A DNA stretch of 64,000 bases from Kalymmatonema hyalinum WJT4-NPBG1 (GTDB lineage Bacteria > Cyanobacteriota > Cyanobacteriia > Cyanobacteriales > Nostocaceae). The stretch covers positions 1 through 64,000 of the forward strand of contig JAHHIB010000016.1 of assembly GCA_019359075.1 (NCBI GenBank), written 5' to 3'. The notes beneath the pieces are model-generated. The model worked only from the letters and a program-made list of their open reading frames with translations, searched no databases and was not told the DNA's origin. A program made the position numbers and the translations under genes. Shown piece by piece: positions 8,360-18,168 of this stretch; position 1 is the first letter of the stretch, and each line of letters opens with the position of its first letter.

Positions 8360-9643
8360 ATGAACCCTGCCCTGACTCAATTCGGCGCTCATATGTCCAA
8401 GCTGACCGGCGTTAGAGCCATTATGAAGGACATTATCGAAACTTTACGAGCTGGTGCGGGGCAGCAATTCATTAATTTGAGTGCTGGCAATCCGTTAATT
8501 TTGCCGGAAGTAGAACAATTATGGCGCGATTGCACCGCACAGTTGCTGGCTAGCCCAGATTATGGTGAAGTCGTTTGTCGCTACGGGTCAAGTCAGGGCT
8601 ATGCACCACTCGTTGAAGCAGTTGTGGAGGATTTTAATCGGCGATTTGGGTTAAGTTTGAGCGAACGCAACATCCTTGTGACCCCAGGGAGTCAAAGTCT
8701 CTATTTCTACGCTGCTAATGCTTTTGGCGGGTACACCACCAGCGGTGAACTCAAGCAAATCGTTCTGCCCCTCAGTCCTGACTACACAGGTTACGGTGGT
8801 GTCACTTTAGTGCCAGAAGCCTTGATTGCCTATAAACCTACTCTGGATATCGACGCCGCCGCACACAAATTTAAATATCGCCCCGACTTCAGCAAACTGT
8901 CGATTACAGAAAAAACCGGTTGCGTCATCTTCTCTCGTCCCTGCAACCCCACTGGTAATGTCCTCACAGATGATGAGGTGAAAAAAATTGCTGCCCTTGC
9001 TGCACCTTACGATGTGCCGGTGTTTATTGACTCGGCATATGGTCCTCCCTTCCCCGCGTTAAACTTTACCCAAATGACGCCAATCTTCGGTAATAACATC
9101 ATGCATTGCATGAGTTTATCGAAAGCTGGGTTGCCAGGAGAACGCATTGGGATTGCTATTGGGGATGAACAGGTGATTGAAGTTCTAGAGTCTTTCCAAA
9201 CAAATGCCTGTCTCCACGCATCACGCTACGGACAAGCCATAGCAGCGCGTGCTATTACCTCTGGTGGGCTGGCGGACATTTCTACTTCTGTCATCCGCCC
9301 GTTTTACCAGAATAAGTTTACTGTTTTGGAAAGCACCTTAAACGAGGCGATGCCCAAGGATTTACCTTGGTTCCTCCATCGCGGTGAAGGGGCAATCTTT
9401 GCTTGGTTGTGGTTGCCGGATCTGCCAATAACTGACTGGGAGTTTTACCAAGAACTCAAGCGGGTGGGTGTCATAGTTGTGCCTGGTAGTACTTTCTTCC
9501 CAGGTTTGGAGGAAGAGTGGAAACACAAGCAGGAGTGCGTCCGTATTAGCCTCACCGGAAGTGATGAGGAAATTGCTACGGGTATGCAGCGTCTGGCAAA
9601 AGTCGTACAACAGCTTTATCAGGTTTCGGCTGTAAGTGCTTAA
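8360..9643 (+). CDS. avtA: valine--pyruvate aminotransferase
   Basis: PLP-dependent class I aminotransferase of 427 residues, close to the family length. It transfers the amino group between valine and pyruvate, giving alanine and 2-oxoisovalerate. The N-terminal [13 protein letters not shown] and INLSAGNPL are typical of AvtA. Family motifs seen are [20 protein letters not shown] (PLP-contacting Asp and Tyr) and [17 protein letters not shown] with the Schiff-base lysine. The C-terminal [15 protein letters not shown] and [12 protein letters not shown] complete the fold. No strong ribosome binding site. Its end overlaps the rimM open frame by 8 bp, so the two may be cotranscribed. Confidence 0.9.
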   Translation: MNPALTQFGAHMSKLTGVRAIMKDIIETLRAGAGQQFINLSAGNPLILPEVEQLWRDCTAQLLASPDYGEVVCRYGSSQGYAPLVEAVVEDFNRRFGLSLSERNILVTPGSQSLYFYAANAFGGYTTSGELKQIVLPLSPDYTGYGGVTLVPEALIAYKPTLDIDAAAHKFKYRPDFSKLSITEKTGCVIFSRPCNPTGNVLTDDEVKKIAALAAPYDVPVFIDSAYGPPFPALNFTQMTPIFGNNIMHCMSLSKAGLPGERIGIAIGDEQVIEVLESFQTNACLHASRYGQAIAARAITSGGLADISTSVIRPFYQNKFTVLESTLNEAMPKDLPWFLHRGEGAIFAWLWLPDLPITDWEFYQELKRVGVIVVPGSTFFPGLEEEWKHKQECVRISLTGSDEEIATGMQRLAKVVQQLYQVSAVSA

Positions 9644-10454
9644 AAAAACCGCAGAGTACGCAGGTTACGCAGAGGGAAAGATGAGGAATAAGGGGACAAG
9701 GGGAGATAAGGAAAATAAAACAGATAAGGGAGATAAGGGAGCAATATCCCCACGCCAGTCGCCTCAACGGGGGGAACCCCCGCACGGTGAGCCAGCGCTG
9801 CAGGAGGGTTTCCCTCCGCAGGCGACTGGCGCTCGCGTAGCGTCTCCGCAGGAGATACCCCGAAGGGGCGCTGGCTCCTCATCCCCCTCATCCTCCCCAC
9901 TGCCCACTCCTGAAGGGTGGCTGCAAATTGGTACTATTGTTGCACCTCAAGGGTTGCGCGGGGAGTTGCGGGTGTATCCTGACACGGACTTCCCCGAACG
10001 CTTTGAGGTGCCTGGAAAACGGTGGTTGTTGCGTCCGGGCGAGACGGAACCGCAACCGATAGAATTGCTATCAGGACGTTACGTTGAAGGAAAAAACTTA
10101 TGCATCATCAAACTTGCTGGAGTGGAAAATCGTGAGCAAGTAGAGGAGTTGCGCGGTTGTAAGTTGTTGGTTCCAGAGAGCGATCGCCCTCAATTGGGAG
10201 AAGATGAATATCACGTCGTAGATTTGATTGGCTTGCAAGTTTTCATGCAAGAATCTGGCGAACTTGTTGGTACAGTGGTAGATGTCATCCCGGCAGGTCA
10301 TGATTTGTTAGAAGTCGAGATGCACCAGTCATTTGCTAGTGACAAAAAACCAAAAAAAGTTTTGATTCCATTTGTGAAAGCCATAGCGCCAGTAGTAGAC
10401 TTACAAGCTGATCGCATTGAAATTACGCCACCGCTTGGGTTGTTGGAAATTTAG
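9636..10454 (+). CDS. rimM: ribosome maturation factor RimM with repeat-encoded N-terminal extension
   Basis: Residues 95-272 form a complete RimM: the N-terminal beta-barrel begins [20 protein letters not shown] and the PRC-barrel half includes DLIGLQVF and [15 protein letters not shown]. RimM binds S19 and assists 30S assembly and 16S rRNA processing. Residues 1-94 are low complexity (KGDKGD-like, then GEPPHGEP and QATGARVAS) and come from dispersed repeats at 9680-9882. The only ATG starts are 9636 and 9681, both upstream of the repeats, so either the extension is translated or a non-ATG start is used near 9910. From memory, other filamentous cyanobacteria carry similar low-complexity RimM N-termini. 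The RimM assignment is secure; the start is not. Confidence 0.9.
   Translation: MLKKTAEYAGYAEGKMRNKGTRGDKENKTDKGDKGAISPRQSPQRGEPPHGEPALQEGFPPQATGARVASPQEIPRRGAGSSSPSSSPLPTPEGWLQIGTIVAPQGLRGELRVYPDTDFPERFEVPGKRWLLRPGETEPQPIELLSGRYVEGKNLCIIKLAGVENREQVEELRGCKLLVPESDRPQLGEDEYHVVDLIGLQVFMQESGELVGTVVDVIPAGHDLLEVEMHQSFASDKKPKKVLIPFVKAIAPVVDLQADRIEITPPLGLLEI
9680..9882 (+). repeat. dispersed repeats inside the rimM 5' region
   Basis: First comes a GA-rich tandem-like stretch (ggggacaaggggagataagg and variants), then GC-rich palindromic repeats (gcgctgcaggagggtttccc, ctccgcaggcgactggcgct, cgcgtagcgtctccgcagg). A near copy of the ctgcgggagggtttccctcc segment is at 29658-29690. Confidence 0.65.
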
Positions 10455-10517
10455 TACTCACAGGAACATTAGACCTTTTGCAACTTGGTGCACTGAATAG
10501 ATCGGCGATGGTGTGGA

Positions 10518-10988
10518 TTACTGGATAGGGCTTTCAACAGTTCTTCCAGTAAGTTTTGCCACAACTGTAACTAGCTCATAAGAGTGAAATGGCTTAAGAA
10601 TAAACATCTGAAACCCGGAATTAAAAGCTAGGCTACGATTTTCTGGAAGCACACAACCTGTAACAGCAACGGCGGGAAGAAACCCACCAACCTCTGCTTC
10701 TTTGATTCTGATAGAGCGAATTAGCGAATAGCCATCCTTATTTGGCATATTGATATCGCTGATTAGAACGTCTGGTTTCCACTCTTCTATCACTTCAATA
10801 GCTTCATCCACTGAACCTGCCGTCTTGACTTGAGCTTGGTACTGTTCAAAAATGATCTCCAGCAAATTCAAGTTATTTGCATCGTCATCTACCACAACTA
10901 CACGCAAGCCATCAAGGACAGGAAATGAAGAATGACTTGGTGGTATTTGGTAATTTTTAGGATGCGAGTCGCGAAAAGTATTTTGCAT
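10518..10988 (-). CDS. single-domain response regulator (receiver protein)
   Basis: A 156-residue protein with one receiver domain from about residue 28 to 148. The acidic pocket is VVVDDDANN, the phospho-acceptor Asp is in DVLISDINMPNKDGY, the Thr in VAVTGC and the Lys in FILKPF. No output domain is present, so it probably passes phosphate within a phosphorelay, in the manner of CheY or Spo0F. The sequence is most like the receiver at the C-terminus of large hybrid kinases such as the one at 13662-17894. The gene lies close to another signalling cluster on the opposite strand. Confidence 0.85.
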   Translation of the reverse strand: MQNTFRDSHPKNYQIPPSHSSFPVLDGLRVVVVDDDANNLNLLEIIFEQYQAQVKTAGSVDEAIEVIEEWKPDVLISDINMPNKDGYSLIRSIRIKEAEVGGFLPAVAVTGCVLPENRSLAFNSGFQMFILKPFHSYELVTVVAKLTGRTVESPIQ

Positions 10989-11067
10989 ATTAATTTTAAC
11001 CTTTTAGTTAGTGATTACAATGACTGGAATCGCATTCTAGCGCTTGAAAAAGTTTGCCTATTGCTAC

Positions 11068-11391
11068 TCACCAAGACCTATAGATAGCGGTGAGTAATTC
11101 AACTAGAACATGCTCGGTAGGTTTATCGCTTGCCAACAACTTTTTAGCTAATACCATTGCCTCATTAATAGTTAGCTTGGGATTGAGTGCAGCGCATAAT
11201 TCTTGATTTGTATAACTCAACTCTTGCTTTATCTCTTGCAGTTCGTAATGCTTGTAACACATCTCTAGCTTATAGCTCTCTATGAGTTCGAGTAAAAACT
11301 CTACTTTCTCCTGAAGTTCCTGCATTTTCTCGGCGTCAATACCTCTCCATGCTTGAAGATCACTCTCTAGATTGGATATTTGGTAAGACAT
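11068..11391 (-). CDS. small coiled-coil hypothetical protein
   Basis: A 107-residue acidic helical protein. Residues 15-70 have strong heptad character (KMQELQEKVEFLLELIESYK, then LQEIKQELSYTNQEL), and a C-terminal helix runs AMVLAKKLLASDKPTEHVLVELL. No family recognised. It sits 80 bp upstream of, and on the same strand as, the receiver gene (10518-10988), so it may share a transcript with it. Role unknown. Confidence 0.6.
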   Translation of the reverse strand: MSYQISNLESDLQAWRGIDAEKMQELQEKVEFLLELIESYKLEMCYKHYELQEIKQELSYTNQELCAALNPKLTINEAMVLAKKLLASDKPTEHVLVELLTAIYRSW

Positions 11392-12200
11392 ATTGACTCT
11401 CTCACTTCTAGTTACTTGACTATGCTTAAAACTTTCAATCTTGTTTACAGTAAAAGCTCTTGGCTCACTCAGGAAATAGCCCTGTATAACTGGAAAAATG
11501 AGTCACAATGTAGAACTTAGAATACTCCACCCACAAGAGCATGCTGACATCTTGCAACAAAAAAAGTTTATGTAATTTTATCACTCAGTACCAAACCCAA
11601 AGCCCTTTATTTAGCGAAAAAAGTCCAAAAAAGTAATGTAACTTTATCGCACCGTTTTTTACATAGGCTCGGTTCCTATAAATAGGTGCAAGATCTGAGC
11701 ATGGAGATTTGAGAAGAATTTTTTAACATTTTTTTCGCACCACTTGCGGGACGAGGTTTTAAACTAATGGCTCATCACCCACTCGTACAGAATACACTTG
11801 TCCTGAATTCTGGCTCCTGAGTTCTTAGTTAAATATAAAAAAAGTAAGTGAAGATTTTGTGAATGAGTCGGTAGATAATATAAGAAGGTGTTTAAAAAAG
11901 TGAACAGTGAACAGTGACCAGTGACGCTTTCTCGGGCTGGTGGGGGATTTAAACCCGCCACCAACGCTTTCCACGCTCTTGGTGGGGGACTTAAACCCAA
12001 CGATGAAACTGATAACTGATAACTGATAACTGATAACTGGTAACTGGTAACTGTTAAAAAAGTGGTGCTCTTTCTCAAGTCAACTGCAATCAAACTGCGA
12101 GTCATGTAACAGATTTGCCTATTAAGTTAGAGCAAAAATATTCCTAGGGAGGGATGTTTAAAAAAGGTGGCGTGAATCTAGCAAGGATCAATAGTTATCA
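11392..12200. other. gene-free regulatory/repeat region
   Basis: The region separates the divergent coiled-coil gene and the REC-wHTH regulator. It contains (cagtgaa)-like repeats at 11899-11925, a pair of similar segments ggtgggggatttaaacccgc (11939 onward) and ggtgggggacttaaaccca (about 11981), and a heptamer tandem array (12007-12055). The left half is AT-rich with a possible -10-like tataaat at about 11679. I see no gene. Confidence 0.5.
12007..12055 (+). repeat. heptanucleotide tandem repeat (STRR), 7 units
   Basis: Seven consecutive 7-bp units: aactgat four times, aactggt twice, aactgtt once. Short tandemly repeated repetitive sequences with a 7-bp period are characteristic of filamentous heterocystous cyanobacteria. 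Confidence 0.85.
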
Positions 12201-13685
12201 ATGAAAATTCTGCTAGTAGAGGATGATGAAGGGAGTGCTGAAATCTTGAAGAATACTCTGATAAGTCAGCATTATGTAGTCGATTTGGCGATGGATGGTC
12301 AGAGTGGACTGTCCCTAGTCGAAGCGTTTACTTATGACTTGGTTTTATTAGATATCATGTTGCCAAAGCTGGATGGTCTAAAGTTTTGCAGACAGCTACG
12401 CGATCGCGGAAATAGCACCCCAATTTTGCTTTTGACAGCTTTGGACAGTAGCACGAGCAAAGTCATTGGATTAGATGCAGGAGCTGATGATTATGTTGTC
12501 AAGCCTTTTGACACCAATGAGTTATTGGCTCGCATACGTGCTTTGATACGTCGAGGAACTCCAGTTCTCTCCTCAGTGATACAGGCGGGAAATATCACGC
12601 TTGAGTCCAGTAGCTGTAGAGTGGCTTGCAATGGACAACTTTTGCATTTGACTGCTAAGGAATATGCTATACTAGAGCTGCTTTTGCGTAATAGCCACCG
12701 GATATTTAGCCAAACACACCTGCTCGATTATCTCTGGTCATCTGAAGAAATCCGTTTAGAGAATACTGTCAGAGCACACATCAAGGCTTTACGGCAGAAA
12801 CTTAAGAAAGCTGGGGCGGATGGATTGATTGAGACAGTTTACGGACTAGGGTATCGGTTCAAATTAGGGGAAGATGAACTTAAGAATCAGGCAGCGGCAA
12901 CGGTTCACTCCCAAACTGTAGTAGATGAACCTCAGCCAAAAATCTCGTCGGCAGTGGCTGCCATTTGGGCGCGATTTCAACCCAAGTACAGCGCTCACGT
13001 TACGGTCTTAGAACAAGCTATTACGACCCTGGTTGCGGGTACGCTCACTGAAGAACTGGGGCAACAGGCGCAGCAAGAAGCCCACTTGCTGATTGGATCG
13101 CTCGCAAGCTTTGGTTTTGCGGAAGCCTCGCATCTGTGCCGTGAGATTGAACAAATTTTTCGGGCTGGAATCAAACAGACTCAAGCTCAAGTTGAACGTC
13201 TCTCTCAACTTGTTGTAGCGTTGCGGCAAGAACTGGAACAACCAGCCGCAATCGAGCCACCAGTTGAGAAGAAGCGATTTGACATCGTTGAGGCAAAAAT
13301 TCTGATTGTGGACGATGACCCCCAATTGTTGCAGATTCTGCGCACTTTACTAGAGCCTTGGGGATTCAAGCTCACTCTGCTGGATAACCCCCAGCAGTTT
13401 TGGACGATTTTGGAGGTGTCTAACCCCGACTTGCTGATTCTAGATATGGAAATGCCGGAGTTAAGTGGCATTGAACTGTGCGAGGTGGTGCGAAACGATC
13501 CACGCTGGAGTGAGTTACCCGTGCTGTTTCTATCCGTTGACTCTGATGCGGAAACTGTGAATCGGGTGTTTGCTGCGGGTGCAGATGACTATGTGAGTAA
13601 GCCAATTTTGGCACCAGAATTAATTGCTCGTGTACTGAATCGGCTGGAACACACACGCACATCAAAGGCTTTCCATCCGATTTAG
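12201..13685 (+). CDS. multidomain response regulator REC-wHTH-Hpt-REC
   Basis: A 494-residue regulator. Residues 1-120 form an OmpR-type receiver (LLVEDDEG; phospho-Asp51 in LVLLDIMLP; VVKPFD). Residues about 125-222 form the winged-helix DNA-binding domain (LTAKEYAILELLL ... VYGLGYRFK). Residues about 250-345 look like an Hpt module, with the candidate His in EAHLLIGSLASFGFAEA. Residues about 365-490 form a second receiver (LIVDDDPQ; LLILDMEMPELSG; YVSKPI). It would be a DNA-binding hub of a phosphorelay, with partner kinases unknown. Its 3' end overlaps the convergent kinase gene by 24 bp. The conserved Lys of the usual Hpt HxLKGS motif is Ile here. Confidence 0.88.
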   Translation: MKILLVEDDEGSAEILKNTLISQHYVVDLAMDGQSGLSLVEAFTYDLVLLDIMLPKLDGLKFCRQLRDRGNSTPILLLTALDSSTSKVIGLDAGADDYVVKPFDTNELLARIRALIRRGTPVLSSVIQAGNITLESSSCRVACNGQLLHLTAKEYAILELLLRNSHRIFSQTHLLDYLWSSEEIRLENTVRAHIKALRQKLKKAGADGLIETVYGLGYRFKLGEDELKNQAAATVHSQTVVDEPQPKISSAVAAIWARFQPKYSAHVTVLEQAITTLVAGTLTEELGQQAQQEAHLLIGSLASFGFAEASHLCREIEQIFRAGIKQTQAQVERLSQLVVALRQELEQPAAIEPPVEKKRFDIVEAKILIVDDDPQLLQILRTLLEPWGFKLTLLDNPQQFWTILEVSNPDLLILDMEMPELSGIELCEVVRNDPRWSELPVLFLSVDSDAETVNRVFAAGADDYVSKPILAPELIARVLNRLEHTRTSKAFHPI

Positions 13686-16600
13686 CTCAGCAAGTTCCGC
13701 AATCATTGATGCTAATTGAGCTGGTTCAACTGGTTTAACAAGATGCCTTTGAAAACCTGCAGCAAGAGACTGGCTTTGCTCTTCTTGCCTGACATATGCC
13801 GATAAGGCGATCGCCGGAATTCCCCCTAAGTCGCCATCAAGCGCCCTCACCTGACGGATCAGCGCATAGCCGTCTTCATCCGGCATCCCAATGTCTGACA
13901 ACAGAACATCGTACTCACCAGGATTTGCTCTTAGAAGGGCGATCGCCTCTTTTGCTGAGGTAACCGCCGTCACTTGCGCTGCGTACTGTTCAAGAATTGT
14001 CCTCACTAACTCTAATATACCCGCCTCGTCATCAACCATAAGTACCCGCACGCCTAAGAGCGTTGGCGTGGTATCCAATGGCACTTCTTGCCCTGCCCTC
14101 GATACCTGCAATAAATTACTTGACACAGAACTCTGTGTGTGATAAGGAGCTAATAGTAGCCTCACTGTCATTGTTGTCCCTTGCCCCTCACCCGGACTTT
14201 CTGCTTGGATCGTGCCACCGTGTTGCTCTACCAAATGAGACACAATTGAGAGTCCGAGTCCGAGTCCACCATGCGACCGAGTAGTGCTGCTATCTGCTTG
14301 ACGGAAGCGCTCAAAGACATGGGGTAGAAAGTCGGCGCTGATGCCCTCACCTGTGTCAGTGACTTGAATCTGGGCAAATGAGCCAATATGCTCAAGCTTG
14401 ACTGTCACTCGTCCCCCGACTGGGGTGAACTTGATGGAATTAGAAAGCAGATTCCAGAACACCTGCTGTAAACGCTCCGGATCGCCTGACACCCATAGGG
14501 TGTCAGGCGGCGATTCAAGCACGGTTTCTATTTGAATGTTTTTAGCCTCAGCTGATAGACGTGCAACATGGATGGCTGCCTCAATTACAGGTGCGAGAGC
14601 AATCAAACTGACATTAATATGGAGCTTGCCTGTCGTAATGCGTGATATGTCTAGGATATCTTCAACCAGCGTAGCTAGCGACTTGCCGCTAGCCTCAATT
14701 ATCTGCAGCGCATTAGCAGTCTGTTCGGCGTCAAAAGAGTGCTTACGCAGCAGCCTAGCCCAGCTTAGTATGGCGCTCAGAGGGTTCCGTAGTTCGTGAG
14801 AGACGATTGATAAGAACTCATCCTTAGTACGGTTGGCTGCCTCGGCTGCAGCGCGAGCCGACTGCTCATTAATCAGTAGCTGGTTACGTTGTGACTCAAA
14901 CAGCTTACGCTCAGTGATGTCACTTATGGCGAGGAGTATCATTTCATGATTGTTTGCTCGCAGGACTTTACAGGCATTAACCAGCATTGTTTTGCGTCCG
15001 ATGTTCTCAAATGTATGCTCAACCTCAAAATTATCGATCTGGTTGTTTTGAGGGAGAAGTTCTTCTAAGAGCGATCGCAGCTGGGGAATGTTCCACTGAC
15101 CATTTCCAAGAGCGAAGATACTGTTATGCTCTGTTTCAACTTTGGAAACCAGGAAACTCTCATAGAAACACTGATTCGCTGTCATTACTCTCAAGTTCGT
15201 ATCAAGCACTATGAGAGGTTGCTGTATTGTCTCGACGATCGCTTCGGCGTAATCACGGGATTCTTTAAGCTCCTCGGTGCTGCGTTTGAGGGCGTCAATA
15301 TCGACCAACACGATCACCGCGCCATCAATCTGATTGTCCAGGTTTTTGTAAGGACGTATCCGTAGGTCATACCAATGACCCTCAATGTCTTGAACTTCTT
15401 GTTGTTTAATGACCAGGGTGTCAATCACCTCTAAGATCATTTGATCTAAGTTAGGAACGTTAATATTGGGCTTAATATGATTCATCGGTCGCCCCACATC
15501 AGTCGGGATCAGGTTGAAGATTTTCTCCGCCATCGGGGTGAAACGTCGGATGCTTAGATCGTTTGCTAATATTACAATGGGAATATTGACACTGCTAAGT
15601 AGATTGCGCAGATCGCTGTTGACTTTGTTTAATTCTTGAATCCGACTGTGCAATTCCTCGTTAGTTGTGCTCAGTTCTTCATTAGTCGATTGAATCTCTT
15701 CTTTGGCGGTTTCTAGTTCCTCATTTGTGCTTTGTAACTCTTCGTTGCTCGACAGGACCTCCTCATTGGCGGTCATGAGTTCTTGGTTAGTTGCTTCCTG
15801 ATCCTGAATAATCGATTGCAGATACTCTTTAGTTGCACCAAGCTCCTGTTTCGTGGCAGCAAGTTCTTGTTTTAGCTGCATAAGTTCCTGCTCCGTCGCT
15901 GTCTGTTTCCCCCTTCTAGGCTTCACCCTCCGCTCATCATCAAGTGACTGAGCAAGACCTGACACTTGAACGTCCTCAAACAAAACTAAAAAGTAGCGTT
16001 CTTGTGAAGGGGGAACCTGGAAAGGAATAACCTCAAAATTGACTTCCCTCAATTGCTCTTTAGTTGTGAGTTGGATGCCTTCCTTTCTCACCGGGACATC
16101 TAAGCGTTTCGCCTGGAGGATCGCTGTACGCAGATCTAAGCGCAAGCTTGCTTGAGCCATTTTGAGCAAATTGAAACTTGGCTTTCCGGGTGCTGGTGCA
16201 ACGTAGGGACTGGTTTCTCCCCGAAATTGTACAATTTCCAGATCGCTGTTGATAATCACACCAGGCGGGGCATATTTATTCCAGACAATCCGGTCAGCTT
16301 CTTTCTGTAAATCAAGACCTTCCCCAGCATCCGAGTCCCTAGCCTCATCTTTCACGAGCTGTGGAGAATAATTGCTGGTAAAGAAGTCAAAATTTAGTCG
16401 AGTCGGTGTCAACTTTCGGGAATAAATTTTCTGCTTTTTATCTACTAAGGTAAACAGGTCTGAGTACTCACCCGTACTCTCGGAGGTTCCCAGCAGAAGA
16501 AAGCCTGTTGGTTTGAGGCTGTAATGGAACAACGGTATCACCTTCTTCTGCAAAACGGGTCCCAAATAAATCAGTACATTCCGACAACTAATGAGATCCA

Positions 16601-17894
16601 GATGGGAAAAAGGTGGGTCACCGATCAGGTTTTGCTTAGCAAAGACACACATCTGGCGGACAAACTTGCTGACCTGGTATCCGCCCTCCACTTTGTCAAA
16701 AAAGCGTCGTAGACGTTCTGGTGAAATCCCCTCTACTAGGCTCGGTATGTATGTAGCCGCTCGGGCTTTCTCAATGGCAAAATCGCTGATGTCTGTGCCA
16801 AAAATCTGGATTGTGGGCGAACTTTGCCGATCATCCAAAAACTCCAGTAAGCAGATGGCAATCGAGTAAACTTCCTCACCTGTTGAACACCCCGCCACCC
16901 AGATGCGGATTGGCTCATCGAGCGATCTATTCTGCATTATGCTGGGAAATACGTGATTTTTTAAGGCTTGGAATGCATGACTGTCTCGGAAAAAACTGGT
17001 GACATGGATCAATAAATCCTGGAACAAAGCTTCCACTTCCCCAGAGTTGTTCTGAAGATACGTAACGTAATCCTCGAGTTTTTCCAACCTGTACAGAAAC
17101 ATCCGCCGCACAATTCGCCGCTTGAGGGTGGTGTGCTTGTAATGGGTAAAATCAATTCCCGTGGCAGTTCGCAGCAACTTGAAGATGTTATGCAGAGCAT
17201 TTTCGCCGACCGAGAGATCCTCAACCGTTTCTACTGGGTTCGGCTGGGTGACATAGGGATGGCGGCTGATATTAGCCAGTTTCTCGGCGATCGCCGCAGG
17301 AGGCAGAATAAAGTCTACGTGACCCGTAGCAGCAGCGGTATTCGGCATGCTAGTGAATTTTGCCGTTGCTTCACACTGAGCAAAGGTAATCCCGCCAGCC
17401 GCCTTGATTGCCCTTAGTCCCTGTGCACCGTCTCCATCCGACCCCGACAGAACGATTCCAATCGCTTTGCTCCCCCGCTCCCCCGCCGATGAACTAAAGA
17501 AAACATCGACTGGCATATACATTCCACGCGTCTTCTCACGGGGCGAGAGTCTAAGCCTGCCTTGGGTAATGGTCATCTTGGCGTTTGGCGGAATGACGTA
17601 GACGTGGTTAGGTTCCACTGATATGCCATCCTGCACTTCAATGACTGGCATTTGCGTTGCCTTGGCAAGAATCTCGCTCAACAAGCTCTTGTATTCGGGG
17701 TTCAGATGCTGAATCAGCACAAATCCCATGCCGGTATCAGTCGGTAAATGCCTAAGCAACTCTGTGAATGCCGCCAATCCACCAGCAGAAGCTCCAATTC
17801 CAACGATAGGAAATAATTCTTTATTTGTTTTCTGCTCCTCAACTATTTCTTCCTTAGCAGTGGATTTAGGTTCGTTAGACTGACGGTCATTCAT
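13662..17894 (-). CDS. CheB-CheR-PAS-histidine kinase-receiver fusion
   Basis: About 1,410 residues. Domains in order are: CheB methylesterase-like (GIGASAGG, LIQHL, LSGSDGDGAQG, the Ser-His-Asp triad); CheR methyltransferase-like (WVAGCSTGEEVYSIA, FGTDISDFAIEKA, LISCRNVLIYL); a long glutamate/asparagine coiled coil (repeated TNEELxSTNEEL); two PAS-like regions; HisKA (FLSIVSHELRNPLSAIL); HATPase (NLLSNSIKFTP, GEGIS, GGLGLGLSIV); and a C-terminal receiver (LMVDDEAG, LLSDIGMPDEDGY, LVKPVEP; last about 129 residues). No membrane segment, so probably cytoplasmic. The frame opens at TTG 17900, but ATG 17894 is preferred. It is convergent with, and overlaps, the REC-wHTH-Hpt-REC gene, a likely partner. 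The input signal is unknown. Confidence 0.92.
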   Translation of the reverse strand: MNDRQSNEPKSTAKEEIVEEQKTNKELFPIVGIGASAGGLAAFTELLRHLPTDTGMGFVLIQHLNPEYKSLLSEILAKATQMPVIEVQDGISVEPNHVYVIPPNAKMTITQGRLRLSPREKTRGMYMPVDVFFSSSAGERGSKAIGIVLSGSDGDGAQGLRAIKAAGGITFAQCEATAKFTSMPNTAAATGHVDFILPPAAIAEKLANISRHPYVTQPNPVETVEDLSVGENALHNIFKLLRTATGIDFTHYKHTTLKRRIVRRMFLYRLEKLEDYVTYLQNNSGEVEALFQDLLIHVTSFFRDSHAFQALKNHVFPSIMQNRSLDEPIRIWVAGCSTGEEVYSIAICLLEFLDDRQSSPTIQIFGTDISDFAIEKARAATYIPSLVEGISPERLRRFFDKVEGGYQVSKFVRQMCVFAKQNLIGDPPFSHLDLISCRNVLIYLGPVLQKKVIPLFHYSLKPTGFLLLGTSESTGEYSDLFTLVDKKQKIYSRKLTPTRLNFDFFTSNYSPQLVKDEARDSDAGEGLDLQKEADRIVWNKYAPPGVIINSDLEIVQFRGETSPYVAPAPGKPSFNLLKMAQASLRLDLRTAILQAKRLDVPVRKEGIQLTTKEQLREVNFEVIPFQVPPSQERYFLVLFEDVQVSGLAQSLDDERRVKPRRGKQTATEQELMQLKQELAATKQELGATKEYLQSIIQDQEATNQELMTANEEVLSSNEELQSTNEELETAKEEIQSTNEELSTTNEELHSRIQELNKVNSDLRNLLSSVNIPIVILANDLSIRRFTPMAEKIFNLIPTDVGRPMNHIKPNINVPNLDQMILEVIDTLVIKQQEVQDIEGHWYDLRIRPYKNLDNQIDGAVIVLVDIDALKRSTEELKESRDYAEAIVETIQQPLIVLDTNLRVMTANQCFYESFLVSKVETEHNSIFALGNGQWNIPQLRSLLEELLPQNNQIDNFEVEHTFENIGRKTMLVNACKVLRANNHEMILLAISDITERKLFESQRNQLLINEQSARAAAEAANRTKDEFLSIVSHELRNPLSAILSWARLLRKHSFDAEQTANALQIIEASGKSLATLVEDILDISRITTGKLHINVSLIALAPVIEAAIHVARLSAEAKNIQIETVLESPPDTLWVSGDPERLQQVFWNLLSNSIKFTPVGGRVTVKLEHIGSFAQIQVTDTGEGISADFLPHVFERFRQADSSTTRSHGGLGLGLSIVSHLVEQHGGTIQAESPGEGQGTTMTVRLLLAPYHTQSSVSSNLLQVSRAGQEVPLDTTPTLLGVRVLMVDDEAGILELVRTILEQYAAQVTAVTSAKEAIALLRANPGEYDVLLSDIGMPDEDGYALIRQVRALDGDLGGIPAIALSAYVRQEEQSQSLAAGFQRHLVKPVEPAQLASMIAELAELNRMESL

Positions 17895-18014
17895 TTTCAA
17901 GCCAAGGACATATGCCGAAATAGTTCAAGGATCAGGGTTTGTGTCCGTAATTATAACTCACCGTTTGCTTAGCAAATTCAAAATGATTAACGTATCTACG
18001 TATCTACCCTTGTC

Positions 18015-18068
18015 CTTACGGACACGGTGCGCGTTGGCGCAGCCTGTCCGCAGGACTTACAGGGGTTA
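18015..18068. repeat. GC-rich dispersed repeat
   Basis: ccttgtccttacggacacgg, then gcgcgttggcgcagcctgtc and cgcaggacttacagg. A related cgtccgcaggacttacgaga unit occurs at 47490-47515. It lies between the kinase promoter region and the IS200/IS605 left end. Confidence 0.55.
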
Positions 18069-18087
18069 AAGGTGAAACCCCACCAGT

Positions 18088-18121
18088 AGCATCTTGAAAT
18101 TCAAAAAAATTTCAAGATGCT
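18088..18121. repeat. left-end hairpin of the IS200/IS605 element
   Basis: Perfect 14-bp inverted repeat with loop caaaaa, about 48 bp beyond the tnpA stop codon. A second, smaller stem (ggcaac/gttgcc near 18151-18166) lies directly at the tnpA stop and may act as its terminator. Confidence 0.6.
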
Positions 18122-18168
18122 ATGTCATAGGCGGGGTGGGATGAAACCGCAGGCAACTTCAGTTGCCG

